From positions 44,213-108,212 of the forward strand of contig JAHHID010000015.1 in the NCBI GenBank assembly GCA_019359015.1: a stretch of 64,000 nucleotides of DNA. Reading direction: 5' to 3'. The translations under genes and the position numbers were made by a program. Of this stretch, positions 46,971-57,419 are shown piece by piece (the stretch's first letter is position 1; the number at the start of each line of letters is the position of its first letter). The stretch comes from Spirirestis rafaelensis WJT71-NPBG6. Lineage in GTDB: Bacteria; Cyanobacteriota; Cyanobacteriia; Cyanobacteriales; Nostocaceae. Under the pieces are notes generated by a model that saw nothing but the letters and a program-made list of their open reading frames with translations, had not been told where the DNA came from and did no database searches.

Positions 46971-47427
46971 TTATTAGGACTTACGCAAAAATCACTCCTA
47001 AGCTTAATTTATCGAACCGCATATAACATCAAGTTATTTGTCGCATACCAGGTGTCCATTAAGACGGCTTTAAATGGTAAATTCTTATGGTACACAAGGT
47101 TTTGCAGCATCTCTGTTACATGTTCTATATTTGTCTTCCCATCTCTGTCTGGGTCATAAATTCGATAGTCAACTACCCAAAAGTTTCCGATTTCATGATT
47201 GACATATACACAATTTACTAGACCAATCCCTTGAATTACACGATGCTCGTTGCCACTATTCACACAACTAGAATTAATGCGAACTGAAGAGTTAATTGAA
47301 AACTGGTATGAAGTCCAGAGTAATTTGTCTCTTCAGGTGGCTCGTGACTTCATACTGGAACATCTTGAACAAAGGGTGGGCTTCAATGCACATAGTCAGA
47401 TTCCTGTCAATGCGTAAGTCCTGATAA
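46971..47427. mobile_element. 457-bp deletion derivative of an insertion sequence with 17-bp terminal inverted repeats
   Basis: The left end TTATTAGGACTTACGCA (46971-46987) and the right end, reverse complemented TTATCAGGACTTACGCA (47411-47427), match at 16 of 17 positions. The core GGACTTACGCA is a familiar end for cyanobacterial insertion sequences. Inside is only an internal piece of a transposase on the minus strand. The element begins directly after the stop codon of the MFS gene. It cannot move by itself but could be mobilised by a full copy elsewhere. A small plus-strand frame (47277-47417) also fits inside it but is not convincing. Confidence 0.75.
47009..47263 (-). pseudogene. Transposase fragment (IS4/IS701-like DDE domain)
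   Basis: About 84 residues of a DDE transposase remain: HRVIQGIGLVNCVYVN, VDYRIYDPDRDGKTN and FKAVLMDTWYATNN. The spacing fits the IS4/IS701 type, in which VDYRIY and the D-x-WY block carry core residues. The N-terminal helix-turn-helix part and the C-terminal catalytic glutamate region are missing, so the fragment is inactive. Confidence 0.75.
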
Positions 47428-47448
47428 CAACAAGCGATCGCTAAATTT

Positions 47449-48792
47449 CTATTTTTCACCATTAAACTGTGCATATTCAGTAGTATCATGGTCGGGTAAA
47501 ATTTTCTCCACATCCCGCAGTTGGGGAATATAAAATCCAACACACCCAACCAATAACATACACGCTGCACAGATCACATACAGCAGTGCGATCCCTGCAC
47601 CCGGGTTAGTACCAAATATTCTTCCAAAAATCTCAACATGACCATCACCTGCGGCTAATGCAGGGGTAAATATTTTATCTGCTAAAGGCCCTGCGATTAA
47701 ATAAGCTACTGCTGACCCAAACTGTAAAATTAATGAATGGGCGGCAAATACCCGTCCTTGGACATGGGGAGCAACTTTAGCTAACCAAATGGCGTTATCG
47801 GAACTACCGTTGAAAGGGAAATTGAAAGAAGAACAAAACTGTGCGGGTATCCAAATCCAAGGCGTTTGACCCAAACCAAAGACAATTTTACTTAGTCCTG
47901 CGCCAATCATTCCCAATAAAACACCATTGATTTTCTTTTTAAAACCACTCCAGGTACTCACAAGAATGGCTCCAGTGACACCGCCAAAACCAGCCGCAGC
48001 AGCTAAACTACCTAAGACCACAGTATCATTGCCGATTCGGGATAAAATCATCGGTGTATAGAGAGAATTCCCAACGTCATGGGCAAACCAAAACAGAAAT
48101 GCGACGATTAAAAGAGCGAGTAAGCTTTTGCGTTCAAGAATATAGCGAAAACCAAATCCTAAACCTTGCCAAATATGGGTGGGATTTTCATGTGCATCGG
48201 TTTGAGATAGTTTAGGGATGCGGGCAAATAATAAACTAATAATGGCGATCGCAAAGCTAGAAATATCAATCAGCCAAATTCCCAATAGACCAATAACTTG
48301 ATAAAGATATCCTGCTAAGGCAGGAGCAATAATATTACTTCCATAACTTGACAAAAATTGGAGACTGCTAGCACGGGTGTAGTTTTGCTTGGGGACTAAT
48401 AACGATAGTGATGCGGAGTAGGCTAAAGATTGAAATTGATTGAATGTCCCGACTATGGCGCTAGTTAGATATAGATGCCAAATTTGCAAATGATTGGTAA
48501 GATACAGCAGCATCAGTATTATTGTCATCAAGACTGCTACTGTGTCACCCACCATCATCAGTAATTTACGATTGAAACGGTCAACAATTGCACCACTGAT
48601 GGAAGCGATCGCTATACCAGGTAGCAAGCTAAAAAAGCCTACTAGGGTGAGAGTTATTGCTTTACCTGTAATTTCCCATGCCCAAATTGCGATCGCAAAG
48701 CTACTCATACTACTACCAATGGTAGAAACCAATTGACCTGCCCAGATCGTCAAAAAATTACGCATACTGCTGGGATTTGATGATTGTGACAT
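47449..48792 (-). CDS. MFS transporter, paralogue of the siderophore exporter
   Basis: This 447-residue major facilitator protein has about 12 hydrophobic segments and the loop motif GAIVDRFNRKLLMMVGD. It is clearly related to the MFS protein at 45666-46970 (both share IGSxMSSFA-type starts, SLLVPKQ, VQGRVFAA and VEKILPDHD). It faces that gene tail to tail across the 457-bp IS derivative. It appears complete, unlike the FecB and receptor genes upstream of it on the same strand, so it may still export a compound. Its role in the present siderophore system is uncertain. Confidence 0.9.
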   Translation of the reverse strand: MSQSSNPSSMRNFLTIWAGQLVSTIGSSMSSFAIAIWAWEITGKAITLTLVGFFSLLPGIAIASISGAIVDRFNRKLLMMVGDTVAVLMTIILMLLYLTNHLQIWHLYLTSAIVGTFNQFQSLAYSASLSLLVPKQNYTRASSLQFLSSYGSNIIAPALAGYLYQVIGLLGIWLIDISSFAIAIISLLFARIPKLSQTDAHENPTHIWQGLGFGFRYILERKSLLALLIVAFLFWFAHDVGNSLYTPMILSRIGNDTVVLGSLAAAAGFGGVTGAILVSTWSGFKKKINGVLLGMIGAGLSKIVFGLGQTPWIWIPAQFCSSFNFPFNGSSDNAIWLAKVAPHVQGRVFAAHSLILQFGSAVAYLIAGPLADKIFTPALAAGDGHVEIFGRIFGTNPGAGIALLYVICAACMLLVGCVGFYIPQLRDVEKILPDHDTTEYAQFNGEK

Positions 48793-48999
48793 TTAAATTC
48801 CTATTACCAAATTTATGGCAGTATCAAAGGCGATCGCAAAGCCTATTTTGTGGAGAATTACTTATTTTTTCTAATCTTATATTTTGTCCAATAGCATTAA
48901 TATTGATTTATATAGCCTTCAATCAATCTAAATTTTTATCAATCAAACAATAAATCAGTATTTAAGAGCCTACTGTGTTTTTTCTATAGTTTTACTCTT

Positions 49000-49245
49000 A
49001 TATGGCATCTGATTTTTGCGAAGGTATTGAATCAAGACCCAGGAATTTCCTGACTCATCACAGAAGGAATACAGGCTAAAATTGCAGATTCCAACTGTTT
49101 AGGGAGTTCGTCCCAGTCAACTGCTCCCTTACAATTACTGATGTACATCTGTGTAAATTCCAATAATGCTGAAGCATTTTCTTCATCAGGAGGCAAATCG
49201 ACAAGCAGATATGTCGGTTTATCCGGGTTAGAAACAGCAACAGTC
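49000..49245 (-). pseudogene. Unidentified C-terminal ORF fragment abutting the truncated FecB gene
   Basis: In the minus-strand frame offset from the FecB frame, an open stretch of about 80 codons reads NWTVAVSNPDKPTYLLVDLP and continues to a stop at 49000-49002. It has no start of its own and looks like the tail of a real protein, with balanced composition and no transposase motif. I do not recognise it. It joins FecB at a short A-run (GAAAAAATTGG). It may be the end of a gene fused to FecB by deletion. Confidence 0.4.
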
Positions 49246-49963
49246 CAATTTTTTCGAGGAGTTCAATCGTATCTCCGTTGTATGTAACCTCTATATAGTT
49301 CATCGATTGACTGCAAGCAATATTCAACACTCGCGGATGGGTTTTGACGAGAGTGGTTAATTGAGTGCGGACTTTAGCTAGCTGTTCCTCTTGTGAGGTA
49401 ATGATTGATGGAATGTTTTTCTGATTATCCAGTGCTTTGGCGACAATTTGAATGTTGTCTTGCCAATTTTGCTGATTATTGATCAACACAGTCGGAGCGA
49501 TCGCTGATAATAACTGATTGTCCTGAGAATTTAAGCCTAGAATCAAATCTGGTTTGAGTAGAGTCAAACTTTCCAGGGAAGGCTGAGAGCGATCGCCTAA
49601 ATTAATCGGTTGACTATTGACAAAATTACCCAGGTAGGGAATTTGTTGGCTAGGGTTGTCAAATTGAGGCGATCGCACTGAATAAGCATCGGCGTAAGCA
49701 GCAGGTTGCACATCGAGAGCTAATATCATACTCAGCATCTTAGGTTCGAGAACCGCGATTTTTTGAGGTTTACCACAAATCTTGGTTTTCCCCACGGCGT
49801 GTTCTACGACTCGACAATCAGTAGAAAGCGATCGCCCACTTTCTAAACTGGGGTTTTGGGGACTACCACCATGACAAGCTGTAATTAAGATGGCTGTCAC
49901 CAGAACCCAGCCAATATATTTATAGAAGAAAGCGATCGCATTGCGGCAAGTTTCGCAGAACAT
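49076..49963 (-). pseudogene. Truncated FecB-like siderophore-binding lipoprotein
   Basis: The reading frame begins at ATG 49963 (TTG at 49984 is also possible) with a lipoprotein signal ending ILITAC. It runs as a FecB-like binding protein through the first lobe and linker (DCRVVEHAVGKTKICGKPQKIAVLEP, in part KIAVLEPKMLSMILALDVQP) as far as GDTIELLEKIG, about residue 230. After that the expected second-lobe sequence is gone and the frame carries an unrelated Leu/Arg-rich tail. About 100 residues of the second lobe are missing, so binding is unlikely. It lies just after the broken receptor gene and copies the receptor-FecB order of the intact set at 40976-44746. Confidence 0.8.
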
Positions 49964-50877
49964 GGTGGACTCAATAAAAATCAAGGTAAGAACTGAATTG
50001 AAAACGAGCCAATGACAGTAAAAGGTGCGCCAGGGTAGATTATATTTCTGCTTTGAGATGTCTCATAATAAGTCTCATTGAAAAGATTGCGGAAATTTAG
50101 GGCTAACCTCCAGTTCTCCTGTTTGTAATAAATAGCTGAATCTGTTCTGAAATAGCTAGGCAAAACACTCGTATTGTCCAAATCGGCGTATCTATCTCCC
50201 ACATAGTAAAGCCCTAAACCAAAACCCAAGCCTTTTAAATCACCGCTTTGCAATTCATAGGTTGACCACAAACTGGCGGCGTGTTCAGGAACATTAGTCA
50301 GCCGATTACCCACAGCAATGTCGCTGTCTTTTGAGGTAATCGCGTCAGTGTAGGTGTAAGAGCCAATGATATTCCAACCTGGCAGAATTTCGCCGCCAAT
50401 ATCTAATTCAATACCTCTACTTCTCTGTTCTCCAACCTGTATGGACTCATTGGGATCATTAGGGTCGTTTGTAATAACGTTGGTTTTGGTAATCTCGAAG
50501 GCTGCTAGGGTTGCTGAAAGTCGTTCACTAATATCTGCTTTGATCCCTACTTCATACTGCGTTCCTTCTGTTGGCTTAAAGGGTTCCTTTGTTGCCGAGC
50601 GACCTAAAAATCTATCGGGTTGAAACGATTGAGTGTAGCTGGCATAGAGGGAAATTGGTTGAATTGGTTGATAAACGATCCCAACACGGGGATTAAAAGC
50701 GCTGAGGGACTCTTCACCCGTTGTTTCTCCGAGTTCTGTTTGTTTTCGTTGGAAGGTATCAAAACGACCACCAACTAAGACCTTGAGATTATCTGCAAAA
50801 GTAATTTGATCTTGGAGGTAAATCCCTAGGGTGTCTCTACGAGTCGTGAAAAAGTAAGCTTCATCAGGTATAGCAGT

Positions 50878-51067
50878 TCACTTATAGGGGAAAAGGTTAA
50901 AGGGGAAAGGGGAAAGGGATAAGAAATTGGAAGAAGATTGCAACCTCTTCGCTCTTATAGACCTCCTGGAAGGAGGGGGCTTTGAACCCGCATAGTGGGA
51001 AAGGAAAGAAAAAAAGTTTATGCGCGTTGTGAATAACTTCTTAACATGAGTCCCTTTTTTCCTTTCC
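50878..51067. mobile_element. About 190-bp MITE-like insertion in receptor pseudogene
   Basis: The receptor frame is open on both sides, but this stretch has stops in it and lacks receptor-like sequence. Its two ends are purine/pyrimidine-rich inverted repeats (GGGGAAAAGGTTAAAGGGG on the left, CCTTTCCCCTTTCACCC on the right), with a hairpin (CCTCCTGGAAGGAGG) in the middle. This is the layout of a small non-autonomous element. Exact ends are uncertain by several bases. Confidence 0.6.
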
Positions 51068-51976
51068 CCTTTCACCCAAACCAGATTGGTAAATCAACAT
51101 CATAATTGGGATTAAAAATGTCTAGCAGTATGGGGTCTGACGCCTCGAATCCGATATATTCCCAGGTGTTTCGTCTTAATTCCACCCCAATTAAAGGTTG
51201 ATGGACAATCGATCCCGTCTTGAACTTTCCAACTAGTTCTGTTTGCAGGGTATAGATTTTTCGTGTGAATTCTTCACGACCTACAGATATTGGGGCAAAC
51301 TGGTTATCAACTAGTGGTCTGCCACCAATGGCATAAGCATCAGAAGATGATTTACCAGACACAAAAGAAAACGCATTACGAAGCTGCCAGTCTTTGCTAA
51401 ATTCATGCTCAAGTCGATAGCCAAGCCGAAGACTGCTATCGTTATAAACACTTTCCGGCAGACCGATGAAGCGACTAATAGGGATGGGAGCGGGACGATT
51501 GCCAATGGAAGGAAGTCCGCGATCGAACAGGTAATCATTGTTTAGATATTCAAGGTCGAATGTTAATAAAGTGCGATCGCTGATATTCCAGGTAATTACA
51601 GGCGCAATAAAGACACGTTCGGTAAAGTTAAAATCTCGAAAACTCTCAGAGTTTTGATAAGCCACATTCAGCCGATACAACAGCGAACCATCATCTGTCA
51701 GAGGCCCAGAAATATCAAAACTGGGGCGATAAAACCCATAATTGCCGACATTCAATTCAGCTGAATAATAGGGAGTACTAAGGGGTTGTTTTGTGACAAT
51801 ATTGACAATTTCTACCGGCTCAGCCTGACCAAATAGAACAGAAGCCGGTCCTTTGAGGACTTCGATTCGCTGGATATTTGCTGGGTCTACCGAGGAGTAA
51901 AAGTCATTGTCAGAAAATCCATTGCGGAAATTTCCATCTTGAGAAAAGCCCCGAATATTATATCCACCGGCAGATA

Positions 51977-52305
51977 GCTATTACGTCTCCCCCCTTTACC
52001 TGATGTGGAGAACCCGCTTTCTCCTTGAGGATTGTATTGCTGAATTACTTTTCGTACAAACCCTTTTGATACTCCTACGTGTAAAGCAATCTCGGATGCT
52101 GTTCTTGGGTCAGCGATCGCATTGTATATAACCAGCCATTTTTGTTTCTCCCAATGCGATGATGCTAACTTTACTTTTTGCTTAACCGTCTCTAAGTCTA
52201 CATGAGGAAAGGCTTGCGTCACTTGACCCATATGCACCCGTTGGATTTCACGTCTGTTTTCGTAATCCCTTTTTATACCCTACTACATTTGACTGCAACT
52301 TAGTA
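51977..52305 (-). mobile_element. 329-bp IS630-like remnant (N-terminal helix-turn-helix of transposase)
   Basis: The element is flanked by TA on both sides (51975-51976 and 52306-52307), the target of IS630/Tc1-type elements. On the minus strand from 52237 it encodes about 85 residues of a transposase N-terminus (WLVIYNAIADPRTASEIALH, VGVSKGFVRKVIQQYN) with a helix-turn-helix. The frame runs straight on into receptor sequence at 51976. The catalytic DDE part is absent, so this is a deletion product. Confidence 0.75.
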
Positions 52306-53142
52306 TAAGTTACCTTCTTTGCGGACACCACTAATATTCTCTAAGGCATCTTGTATCCGCGTCGTCTTCTGGTCTTCTAAAATTCGACGCGGGATCACTT
52401 GAATAGAACCAGGAATATCTCGTACAGGTGTATCGGTTTTGGTCGCAGTCGAAGCATTCGGTACGCGATATCCGTCTTGCTCCCCTGTCACCACCAATTC
52501 AATAGGCTGATCCTGCTGCGCTGTGGGTTCTTCTGGGGGTGTCTGGGTTGCTGGTTGTTCCTCCGTTTGTGGTGTTTGGGGAGGTTGTGCTGCTGTTGTT
52601 GCTGATGCTACTGCAAAAACCAACCCTGCATCATCATCAAATAACTCGACCGCAGGTAAAGATTTTTCACCTACCACTGTTAACCGGATAGTGTTTGCAT
52701 CAATATTCGCAACTGTTATCTCAGTAATTCCCTCTGTAGGTTTTTCCGAGCGGTATGTAAAGCCATCTCCATTAGGCAACTTTAACTGCCCACCAGTAAT
52801 ATCTGCGATAAAATTATTACCAATACTGCGATTGGTAATTTGCAGTTGCTCCCCTTGCTTAGTTTCTAAAATTACCTCCAGCCCTTTTGCAGTGGAATTT
52901 GCCCTTACTCCTGTAATAGTTATGACATTACCATCTTGAGTTGGCGTCTGTACCAAAGTGCCAGCATTCGTGTTGGGAATTTCGATGTCACTCAGTTGAG
53001 AAATATTTTTACTAATTTTATCCTTTGCCAATTCCTCAGCTGTCGCGGGGATGGAGAGTAAAACGGCGATAGTAGCAAAGCTAACTGCTAAAGGCATCGT
53101 ACTTTTCAACAGCAAGCTGGGAAATAATTTATATAGCTTCAT

Positions 53143-54352
53143 TTTTGATTTTTGGCTTCTTACCAATGGACTGCGGCAATTGTTTGTTGTTTAAAGGTAT
53201 TTATCAATTTGATAGGTCGATGGTGATAGTTGCACACATAAACCATTTTCATCTTCCAATGAGAGGGTAGATGATAGCTATTTTCGATTGGTGAAATAGG
53301 GTGCGTTTGCTCTGATACTAATCACATCAGCAAAATCGCTTCTTCCTATTTAAGTTTAGATTTTGGATGACAAAACCCACAGGAATGCTGGTAAAGTTTT
53401 AACCATCTACTTTCCTGCTTGCAAGTTTAACTAATTGCTCTTGACATTCAAATGGCATTATTGCTAGGTATTATCAGCATGATTATTACACGATAATGCC
53501 TTTTAAATCAATCTTAGTCAAAGACAATAGTATTCTTTGTCAATAAATCTCTACTTATTTGTGCATCGATTTTATCAGTAGGGCTGATTTACAAGCTTGG
53601 CTGAGAACGCCTGGGGGTTAAAAGAATAGACAATATAAGAATCGTCAAAGGTTACGAAAGATTCCAGAATCTTCTTTAGCTCGACTTTATCCATTTTTCC
53701 CTAAAGGTCATCAACAATGTAGGCGATCGCTAAAAGATGTGGGTTGTGGTGCATACATAACATTCAAATAAATACAGTCTTGGTGAATACTGAATACTGG
53801 TGACTCGCGCAATACACTGAGACTGCAAGACAATTGTGTGCATCTTGCCATGAATACAACTTCAAAACCCCTGCCGACAGCACCTTCCTCTTCTTCCTGA
53901 CGAGGTAACCCAATATCCACAGTCTGTGTTGGCAGGCTTCTGACTGCAAGCCTAATTCTTCCATAACGAATTAGTGTAGCCACAAATCTAAATATTGAAG
54001 AGCTAAAAAAACCTTATTGATTTTCTTTTGTAAACTCTGAGTAAAATATCAATCCTCATTAACACCTCCATTTACAGATGTAACGCCTGGGGATTGGGAA
54101 GAGACAAAGGAGTGACAAAGCAGATTTAAGTTGATCTAACAATACCACTTTGTTGAGAACTTATATTAAAGCTCTAACGTCATCCCTTATTCCTTTTAAA
54201 AAATGGGGAAAAGGTTACACGATCATGTAACCTATATATTTATCAAGAAATATTATCAATTCTAATGATTAAAAAGCTGTGAAGTATTGAGAGTGCCCAT
54301 TGAAAAAACAACTAATCAGCAGAGCGTAATATTTTCCAGTGACGGCAGGATC
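53143..54352. other. 1.2-kb intergenic region between receptor pseudogene and FecDCE operon
   Basis: No convincing gene was found. Two overlapping minus-strand frames near 53711-53983 lack a recognisable motif or ribosome site. The stretch contains an AT-rich Fur-like patch (ATTATC at 53470-53475 and GATAAT at 53492-53497) and a 22-bp palindrome at 54212-54233, so it probably carries the promoters of the flanking uptake genes. Confidence 0.5.
54212..54233. promoter_or_regulatory. 22-bp palindromic operator candidate upstream of FecDCE operon
   Basis: The arms AGGTTACA (54212-54219) and TGTAACCT (54226-54233) are perfect inverted repeats around CGATCA, so 20 of 22 positions are symmetric. It lies 120 bp before the first permease start. 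Symmetry of this size fits a dimeric regulator. It is not a Fur consensus, so another regulator may act here. Confidence 0.45.
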
Positions 54353-55384
54353 ATGATAAAAGCAACTACAGTGTCACCGAGAGGATTGAAAAAGCCACAA
54401 ATGTCAGCCTTATTTGGTCTGATTTTGGGACTATGTATGCTGCTAATTTGCTTGGTGTACAGTGTGACGCTGGGTGCAGCAGAAATACCTCTAGGTAAGA
54501 TTTTGACATCTTTTATAGCCTTTGATGGTTCCTATGATCACTTAGTTATTCAGACTGTGAGATTACCGCGATCGCTAATTGCTATCCTTGTAGGTTCAGC
54601 TCTTGCTGTATCGGGAGCATTGATGCAGGGTTTGACGCGAAACCCCTTAGCAGATCCAGGTATTTTGGGTATTGAATCGGGAGCCGCCCTCTTTGTAGTT
54701 GTGACAACTTTTGTTTTTGGCAGTTCATCCCTAAGTATTTACGCTCTTGTGGCCTTTTTGGGTGCGGGAGTAACAGCAGTGTTAGTTTACATCCTTGGTT
54801 CTCTGGGACGAGGAGGAGCCACCCCACTGAATTTGACGGTAGCGGGAGCGGCCTTAACTGCTCTAATTTCTTCCTTCACCACCGGTATCCTCATTGTCAG
54901 TCAACAAACACTCGAACAAATGAGATTTTGGTTAGCTGGTTCATTATCTGGTCGAGATTTTAATTTATTCTTGCAACTACTGCCTTTTGTCGGCATGGGA
55001 TTAGTTATAGCTTTTGCCCTCGGCAGACAAATTACCACTATGAGTTTAGGTGAAGATGTCGCTAAAGGTTTGGGGCAACAGACAGCTTGGATCAAAATAT
55101 TTACCGCTATCAGCGTAGTCTTACTAGCAGGAAGTTCCGTTGCGCTTGCAGGGCCAATCGGCTTCATTGGTTTAGTCGTTCCCCATATAGTGAGATTGTA
55201 TATTAAAGCCGATTATCGTTGGATATTACCCTATTGTGCAGTTTTGGGGGCAATTTTACTCTTAGTTGCAGATATTGCCGCCCGTGTATTGCTCAAACCA
55301 CAGGAGTTACCTGTAGGTGTAATGACAGCAATAGTTGGCGCTCCTTTTTTTGTCTACCTGGCTAAGTCAAAGGTGAAAAAATGA
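54353..55384 (+). CDS. FecCD-family iron-siderophore ABC permease (subunit 1)
   Basis: This 343-residue inner-membrane permease has about nine to ten hydrophobic segments. Family motifs are [38 protein letters not shown] and the coupling segment [16 protein letters not shown]. The ATG at 54353 is chosen; the frame is open upstream to a TTG at 54287, but that would add 22 polar residues before the first membrane segment. It forms the channel for ferric siderophore together with the next gene, which it overlaps by 4 bp (ATGA). The operon is permease-permease-ATPase and has no binding protein of its own, so it probably works with the FecB-like lipoprotein at 43757-44746. A similar but truncated permease lies at 57866-58358. 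Confidence 0.92.
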   Translation: MIKATTVSPRGLKKPQMSALFGLILGLCMLLICLVYSVTLGAAEIPLGKILTSFIAFDGSYDHLVIQTVRLPRSLIAILVGSALAVSGALMQGLTRNPLADPGILGIESGAALFVVVTTFVFGSSSLSIYALVAFLGAGVTAVLVYILGSLGRGGATPLNLTVAGAALTALISSFTTGILIVSQQTLEQMRFWLAGSLSGRDFNLFLQLLPFVGMGLVIAFALGRQITTMSLGEDVAKGLGQQTAWIKIFTAISVVLLAGSSVALAGPIGFIGLVVPHIVRLYIKADYRWILPYCAVLGAILLLVADIAARVLLKPQELPVGVMTAIVGAPFFVYLAKSKVKK

Positions 55385-56421
55385 AGGTTGATTGGCTAGT
55401 CATTCGTTCACAGGCGATATCTTTCCGAATCGACCGACGTGTACCAGTCGTATTGCTATGTTTGGTAGTAGTGATGGCAGTGGCGATGGTGATGAATGTG
55501 GGGCGGGGTGAATATCCAATCTCGCCTTTGGATATCGTGAAAACTATATTGGGTTTAGATACAGGAAACCCAGACCATCAATTCGTGATTCAAAATCTGC
55601 GTCTACCCCGCACCCTTGTCGCTTTTATGGTGGGAATAGCGCTGGCAATTTCTGGCACTATCTTTCAAGGACTGACACGCAACCCATTGGCTGATCCTGG
55701 TATTATCGGCATCAATGCTGGGGCAAGTCTGGCGGCAGTTGTAGTAATTGTAGTGTTTCCATCAGCACCGATTTATACTTTACCTCTATCAGCCTTTGCT
55801 GGTGCATTGCTGATGGCGATTTTAATTTACTCACTGGCTTGGAATAACGGTAGTTCCCCGATTCTATTAATTTTAATGGGTGTTGGCTTGTCTGCGATCG
55901 CCAGTGCCATAACCAGCTTGATGATTACCTTTGGCGAAATTTATGACGTTAGTAATGCTTTGGTTTGGTTAGCTGGGAGCGTCTACGGCCGGACTTGGGA
56001 GCAAGTCTTTTCTTTGTTACCTTGGTTAATTGTTTTTGTGCCTATGGCTTTGATATTAGCAAGACATTTGAATGCTCTTAACTTGGGAGATGATGTCGCC
56101 AAAAGTTTAGGTAGTCAAGTGGAGTGGCAACGTGGTTTACTCGTGCTGGTGGGTGTAGCCTTAGCAGGTGCAGGAGTCGCCACCGCCGGAAATATTGGTT
56201 TTATTGGTTTAATCGCACCCCATTTAGGGCGACAGTTGGTAGGTGCAACCCATGAAGCCTTGATTCCTACTTCCGCACTCTTGGGGGGCATGATTGTTGT
56301 GATGGCAGACTTGCTAGGAAGAACGCTCTTTGCACCTATAGAAATTCCTTGTGGGGTAGTGACTGCTGCTATCGGCGCACCTTATTTTCTCTATTTGTTA
56401 ATTCGTAATCGAAAAAAATAG
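55381..56421 (+). CDS. FecCD-family iron-siderophore ABC permease (subunit 2)
   Basis: This 346-residue inner-membrane permease is the partner of the preceding gene. It shows [40 protein letters not shown] and [15 protein letters not shown], the last being the cytoplasmic loop that contacts the ATPase. The start ATG overlaps the stop of the previous gene, so the two subunits are translationally coupled, as expected for a heterodimeric channel. An ATPase gene follows after 51 bp. Substrate is inferred from context only; the family also includes cobalamin and haem importers. Confidence 0.92.
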   Translation: MKVDWLVIRSQAISFRIDRRVPVVLLCLVVVMAVAMVMNVGRGEYPISPLDIVKTILGLDTGNPDHQFVIQNLRLPRTLVAFMVGIALAISGTIFQGLTRNPLADPGIIGINAGASLAAVVVIVVFPSAPIYTLPLSAFAGALLMAILIYSLAWNNGSSPILLILMGVGLSAIASAITSLMITFGEIYDVSNALVWLAGSVYGRTWEQVFSLLPWLIVFVPMALILARHLNALNLGDDVAKSLGSQVEWQRGLLVLVGVALAGAGVATAGNIGFIGLIAPHLGRQLVGATHEALIPTSALLGGMIVVMADLLGRTLFAPIEIPCGVVTAAIGAPYFLYLLIRNRKK

Positions 56422-56472
56422 GGTGCAAATCAATTCAAAATACCCTACGCGAAGCAAGCTACAAAATTCAAA

Positions 56473-57294
56473 ATGATATTAACTATGAAAGGATTATCAA
56501 CCAAGGGTCTGTCTTTAGCTTATGATGGTGTGCCAATTGTTCGTGACCTGAATCTATCAATTCCCGCCGGACAAATTAGTGCTTTAGTAGGTGCAAATGG
56601 TTGCGGTAAATCAACATTGTTGCGAGGTCTAGCTAGACTTCTCAGACCCTATAGCGGTACAGTCTATCTTGATGGACAATCTATTTTTAATCTTTCTACT
56701 AAGGACGTAGCAAAGCAATTAGGGATCTTACCGCAAGGTCCAGTTGCACCGGAAGGATTAACAGTCAGAGACTTGGTAGCACAAGGACGTTATCCTTATC
56801 AAAATTGGTTGCAGCAGTGGTCAGAAAAAGATGAAAGAATTGTCCAACAGGCACTAGAGATTACAACTTTGTTAGAGTTAGCCGAAAGAGGATTAGATAC
56901 CTTGTCTGGTGGACAAAGACAACGTGCCTGGATTGCAATGGCACTAGCGCAAGATACAGATATTTTACTGTTGGATGAACCGACTACTTTTTTGGATTTG
57001 GCACATCAGATAGAAATTTTAGATTTGTTATATGAATTGAACCAGCATCAGGGACGGACTATTGTCATGGTGCTACATGATTTAAATCAGGCTTGTCGTT
57101 ATGCTGATTACTTGGTTGCGGTCAAACAAGGCAGGATTTTCACGGCTGGAGAACCCAAGCAGGTAATGACTGAGGAAATGGTGCAAGAAGTTTTTGGCTT
57201 AGAGTGTCGTATTTTGGCTGACCCAGTTGTGGGAACACCGATGTGTGTACCGATAGGACGCAAGGGAAGAGTTAATATGGTTCGCAATTCATAA
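56473..57294 (+). CDS. FecE-like ABC transporter ATPase
   Basis: This 273-residue cytoplasmic ATPase powers the two permeases encoded just upstream. Walker A is GANGCGKST (about residue 40), the Q-loop is near [10 protein letters not shown], the ABC signature is LSGGQRQR, Walker B is ILLLDEPT and the switch His is in MVLHDLNQA. The pattern, including [12 protein letters not shown], fits the FecE/FepC group for iron siderophores. The start could also be the ATG four codons later (MKGLSTKG). The 51-bp gap before it contains CTACGCGAAGCAAGCT, related to dispersed repeats elsewhere in the window. Confidence 0.94.
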   Translation: MILTMKGLSTKGLSLAYDGVPIVRDLNLSIPAGQISALVGANGCGKSTLLRGLARLLRPYSGTVYLDGQSIFNLSTKDVAKQLGILPQGPVAPEGLTVRDLVAQGRYPYQNWLQQWSEKDERIVQQALEITTLLELAERGLDTLSGGQRQRAWIAMALAQDTDILLLDEPTTFLDLAHQIEILDLLYELNQHQGRTIVMVLHDLNQACRYADYLVAVKQGRIFTAGEPKQVMTEEMVQEVFGLECRILADPVVGTPMCVPIGRKGRVNMVRNS

Positions 57295-57419
57295 ATTGAA
57301 ATGTTAATTGACAAGGCTATAACCCACCTTCCGCACCCAGGACTGTCATAATCGGTTATTACTGAGGTAAACTTCTTGATAGAAAATAAAATAACACATT
57401 AAATCAACAGAGAAGATAT

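Larger units (their letters stand above)
49981..53142 (-). pseudogene. AMIN-TonB siderophore receptor gene broken by two insertions
   Basis: Three collinear minus-strand pieces add up to a receptor like the one at 40976-43729: the signal, AMIN domain and start of the plug (52306-53142, MKLYKLFPS, ITGVRANSTAKGLEVIL, DTPVRDIPGSIQVIP); the rest of the plug and first barrel strands (about 51069-51976, GGYNIRGF, IQRIEVLKGPASVLFG); and the barrel end (49981 to about 50877, GIYLQDQITFADNL, IGSFSIQF). A 329-bp IS630-like remnant splits the plug, and a roughly 190-bp element splits the barrel. Removing the first insertion at its TA target restores the frame exactly. The gene cannot make a full protein now. 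The ATG is at 53142, with a TTG 24 bp earlier. Confidence 0.88.

Noticed and set aside
47277..47417. A 46-codon plus-strand frame (starting MRTEELIENWYEVQ)
   Set aside because: It lies within the 457-bp IS derivative and ends in its terminal repeat; composition looks plausible but there is no support for a gene.
49000..49245. The tail after FecB as a remnant of FhuF, which holds this place in the intact set
   Set aside because: It lacks the CC-x11-C-x2-C cysteines and does not resemble the FhuF end.
53711..53983. Two overlapping minus-strand frames of 66 and 90 codons
   Set aside because: No motif, no clear ribosome site, and they overlap each other in different frames.
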